Below, piece after piece: positions 63,269-64,000 of a stretch of 64,000 nt of DNA (position 1 is the first letter of the stretch; each line of letters begins with the position of its first letter). Under the pieces are notes generated by a model that searched no databases, was not told the origin of the DNA, and saw nothing but the letters and a program-made list of their open reading frames with translations. Origin of the DNA: Lysobacter auxotrophicus (GTDB lineage Bacteria > Pseudomonadota > Gammaproteobacteria > Xanthomonadales > Xanthomonadaceae); assembly GCF_027924565.1 (NCBI RefSeq), contig NZ_AP027041.1, positions 1,736,001 to 1,800,000 on the forward strand, read 5' to 3'. The position numbers and the translations under genes were made by a program.

Positions 63269-63844
63269 ATGGCGGCCGTCCCTTCTGTGAACGACGAACA
63301 CCTGATCTGGATCGACCTGGAAATGACCGGGCTCGACACCGACCGCGACTCGATCCTGGAGATCGCCACGGTGGTGACCGACAAGCAGCTCAACGTGCTC
63401 GCCGAAGGGCCGGAGCTGGCGATCTCGCATCCGCTGTCGCGGCTGGAAGCGATGGACGAATGGAACCGCAACCAGCATGGCCGTTCGGGCCTGTGGCAGC
63501 GCGTGCTCGACAGCCGCGTGGAGATCGCGCAGGCCGAGCAGCAGACGCTCGAGTTCCTGCAGCGCTGGGTGCCGGCGGGCAAGTCGCCGATGTGCGGCAA
63601 CTCGATCTGCCAGGACCGCCGTTTCCTCCACCGCCTGATGCCGCGGCTGGAGAAGCACTTCCACTACCGCAACCTCGACGTCAGCACGATCAAGGAACTC
63701 GCGCGCCGCTGGGCGCCCGACGTGCTGGCTGGCGTCAACAAGGACGCGCGCCATACCGCGCTGAGCGACGTGCGCGACTCCATCGCCGAACTGCGCCACT
63801 ACCGCGGTTTCATGGGCCGCCTCGGCGGCGACGCGCAGGACTGA
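63269..63844 (+). CDS. orn: Oligoribonuclease
   Basis: Orn degrades dinucleotides (including pGpG from cyclic-di-GMP) as the last step of RNA turnover. The 191-residue product has the DEDDh exonuclease residues: [12 protein letters not shown] (Asp16, Glu18), the middle Asp in [12 protein letters not shown], and [16 protein letters not shown] with the histidine. Start at 63269 gives [18 protein letters not shown] near 63233 could be its -10. Confidence 0.96.
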   Translation: MAAVPSVNDEHLIWIDLEMTGLDTDRDSILEIATVVTDKQLNVLAEGPELAISHPLSRLEAMDEWNRNQHGRSGLWQRVLDSRVEIAQAEQQTLEFLQRWVPAGKSPMCGNSICQDRRFLHRLMPRLEKHFHYRNLDVSTIKELARRWAPDVLAGVNKDARHTALSDVRDSIAELRHYRGFMGRLGGDAQD

Positions 63845-63847
63845 CCG

Positions 63848-64000
63848 TCAGCGCAGCTCGGGCGGCGTCTGCTGGTCCGGCGACGGCGACGACGTCGCAG
63901 ATTGTTCCTCGGGCGAGGACGACGGCGCCGTCTCGGTGACGCCGGCCGCACTGGTCGTCGACGACTGCACCGCCTCGAGTACGCGCCGCTGTGCGCGGAT
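63848..64000 (-). CDS. C-terminal tail of an unidentified protein
   Basis: The minus-strand frame from 64000 to the stop at 63848 encodes about 50 residues: IRAQRRVLEAV then a Ser/Thr/Glu/Pro-rich tail ending in DQQTPPELR. No domain is visible. Composition fits a disordered cytoplasmic tail. The rest of the gene lies beyond the window; a mechanosensitive-channel-like protein is common beside orn in relatives, but nothing here proves it. Confidence 0.6.
   Translation of the reverse strand: MRAQRRVLEAVQSSTTSAAGVTETAPSSSPEEQSATSSPSPDQQTPPELR

Overview
The window is high-GC DNA (most third codon positions are G or C) from a gammaproteobacterium. Gene order and protein sequences point to the Xanthomonadaceae, most likely the Lysobacter/Luteimonas group; this placement is inferred from memory of families and synteny, not from a search. 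Almost all of it is vertically inherited core genome: about 60 protein genes, no rRNA or tRNA gene seen, no phage, transposase, CRISPR array or recognisable defence island.

Layout. 1-2.2 kb: tail of a DUF885 protein, then rpsF-rpsR-rplI with a clear promoter and terminator. 2.2-7.7 kb: a hypothetical gene, dnaB, a KTSC protein, a glycine-zipper protein, alr and a DNA photolyase. 7.8-11.1 kb: a wax-ester-synthase-like acyltransferase, an OmpA-type lipoprotein and two small c-type cytochromes. 11.3-19.1 kb: one adaptor gene followed by two different RND pump genes. 19.3-25.8 kb, all minus strand: a TraB-family protein, a TetR/hydrolase pair, an acetyltransferase, aguB-aguA (agmatine to putrescine), a small periplasmic protein and rpmJ. 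26-34.4 kb: cmk-rpsA-ihfB, lapA-lapB, a WbpL-like initiating glycosyl-phosphate transferase, a WbpM/CapD-like dehydratase and galU, i.e. lipopolysaccharide control and synthesis placed directly after ihfB. 34.5-36.6 kb: a putrescine-oxidase-like flavoenzyme, a CsaA-like RNA-binding protein and a SlyB-like lipoprotein. 36.9-41.1 kb: psrA-fadB-fadA on the minus strand with a PsrA-type operator upstream. 41.3-48.3 kb: ndk, rlmN, pilF, rodZ, yfgM, bamB and der. 48.3-54.1 kb: repeat-rich spacers, the molybdenum cofactor genes mobA-moeA-moeB, a hydrolase with a DUF1244 gene, and folD. 54.1-57.3 kb: guaB-guaA. 57.4-61.8 kb, minus strand: acnD, an SRPBCC protein and prpF (2-methylcitrate cycle). 61.9-64 kb: tadA, a DUF2721 protein, orn and the tail of an unidentified gene.

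How parts work together. The best functional stories are: fatty-acid beta-oxidation under a PsrA-type regulator; the ihfB-lapAB-wbpL-wbpM-galU block, which resembles the edges of the Pseudomonas O-antigen locus with the variable middle missing; the paired RND pumps, one with the full Asp-Asp-Lys proton relay and one without it; and agmatine-to-putrescine conversion plus a separate putrescine-type oxidase. Intergenic DNA carries at least four families of short palindromic repeats. I did not find a convincing undescribed system; the findings are mostly regulatory sites, unusual active-site residues and unusual gene combinations.
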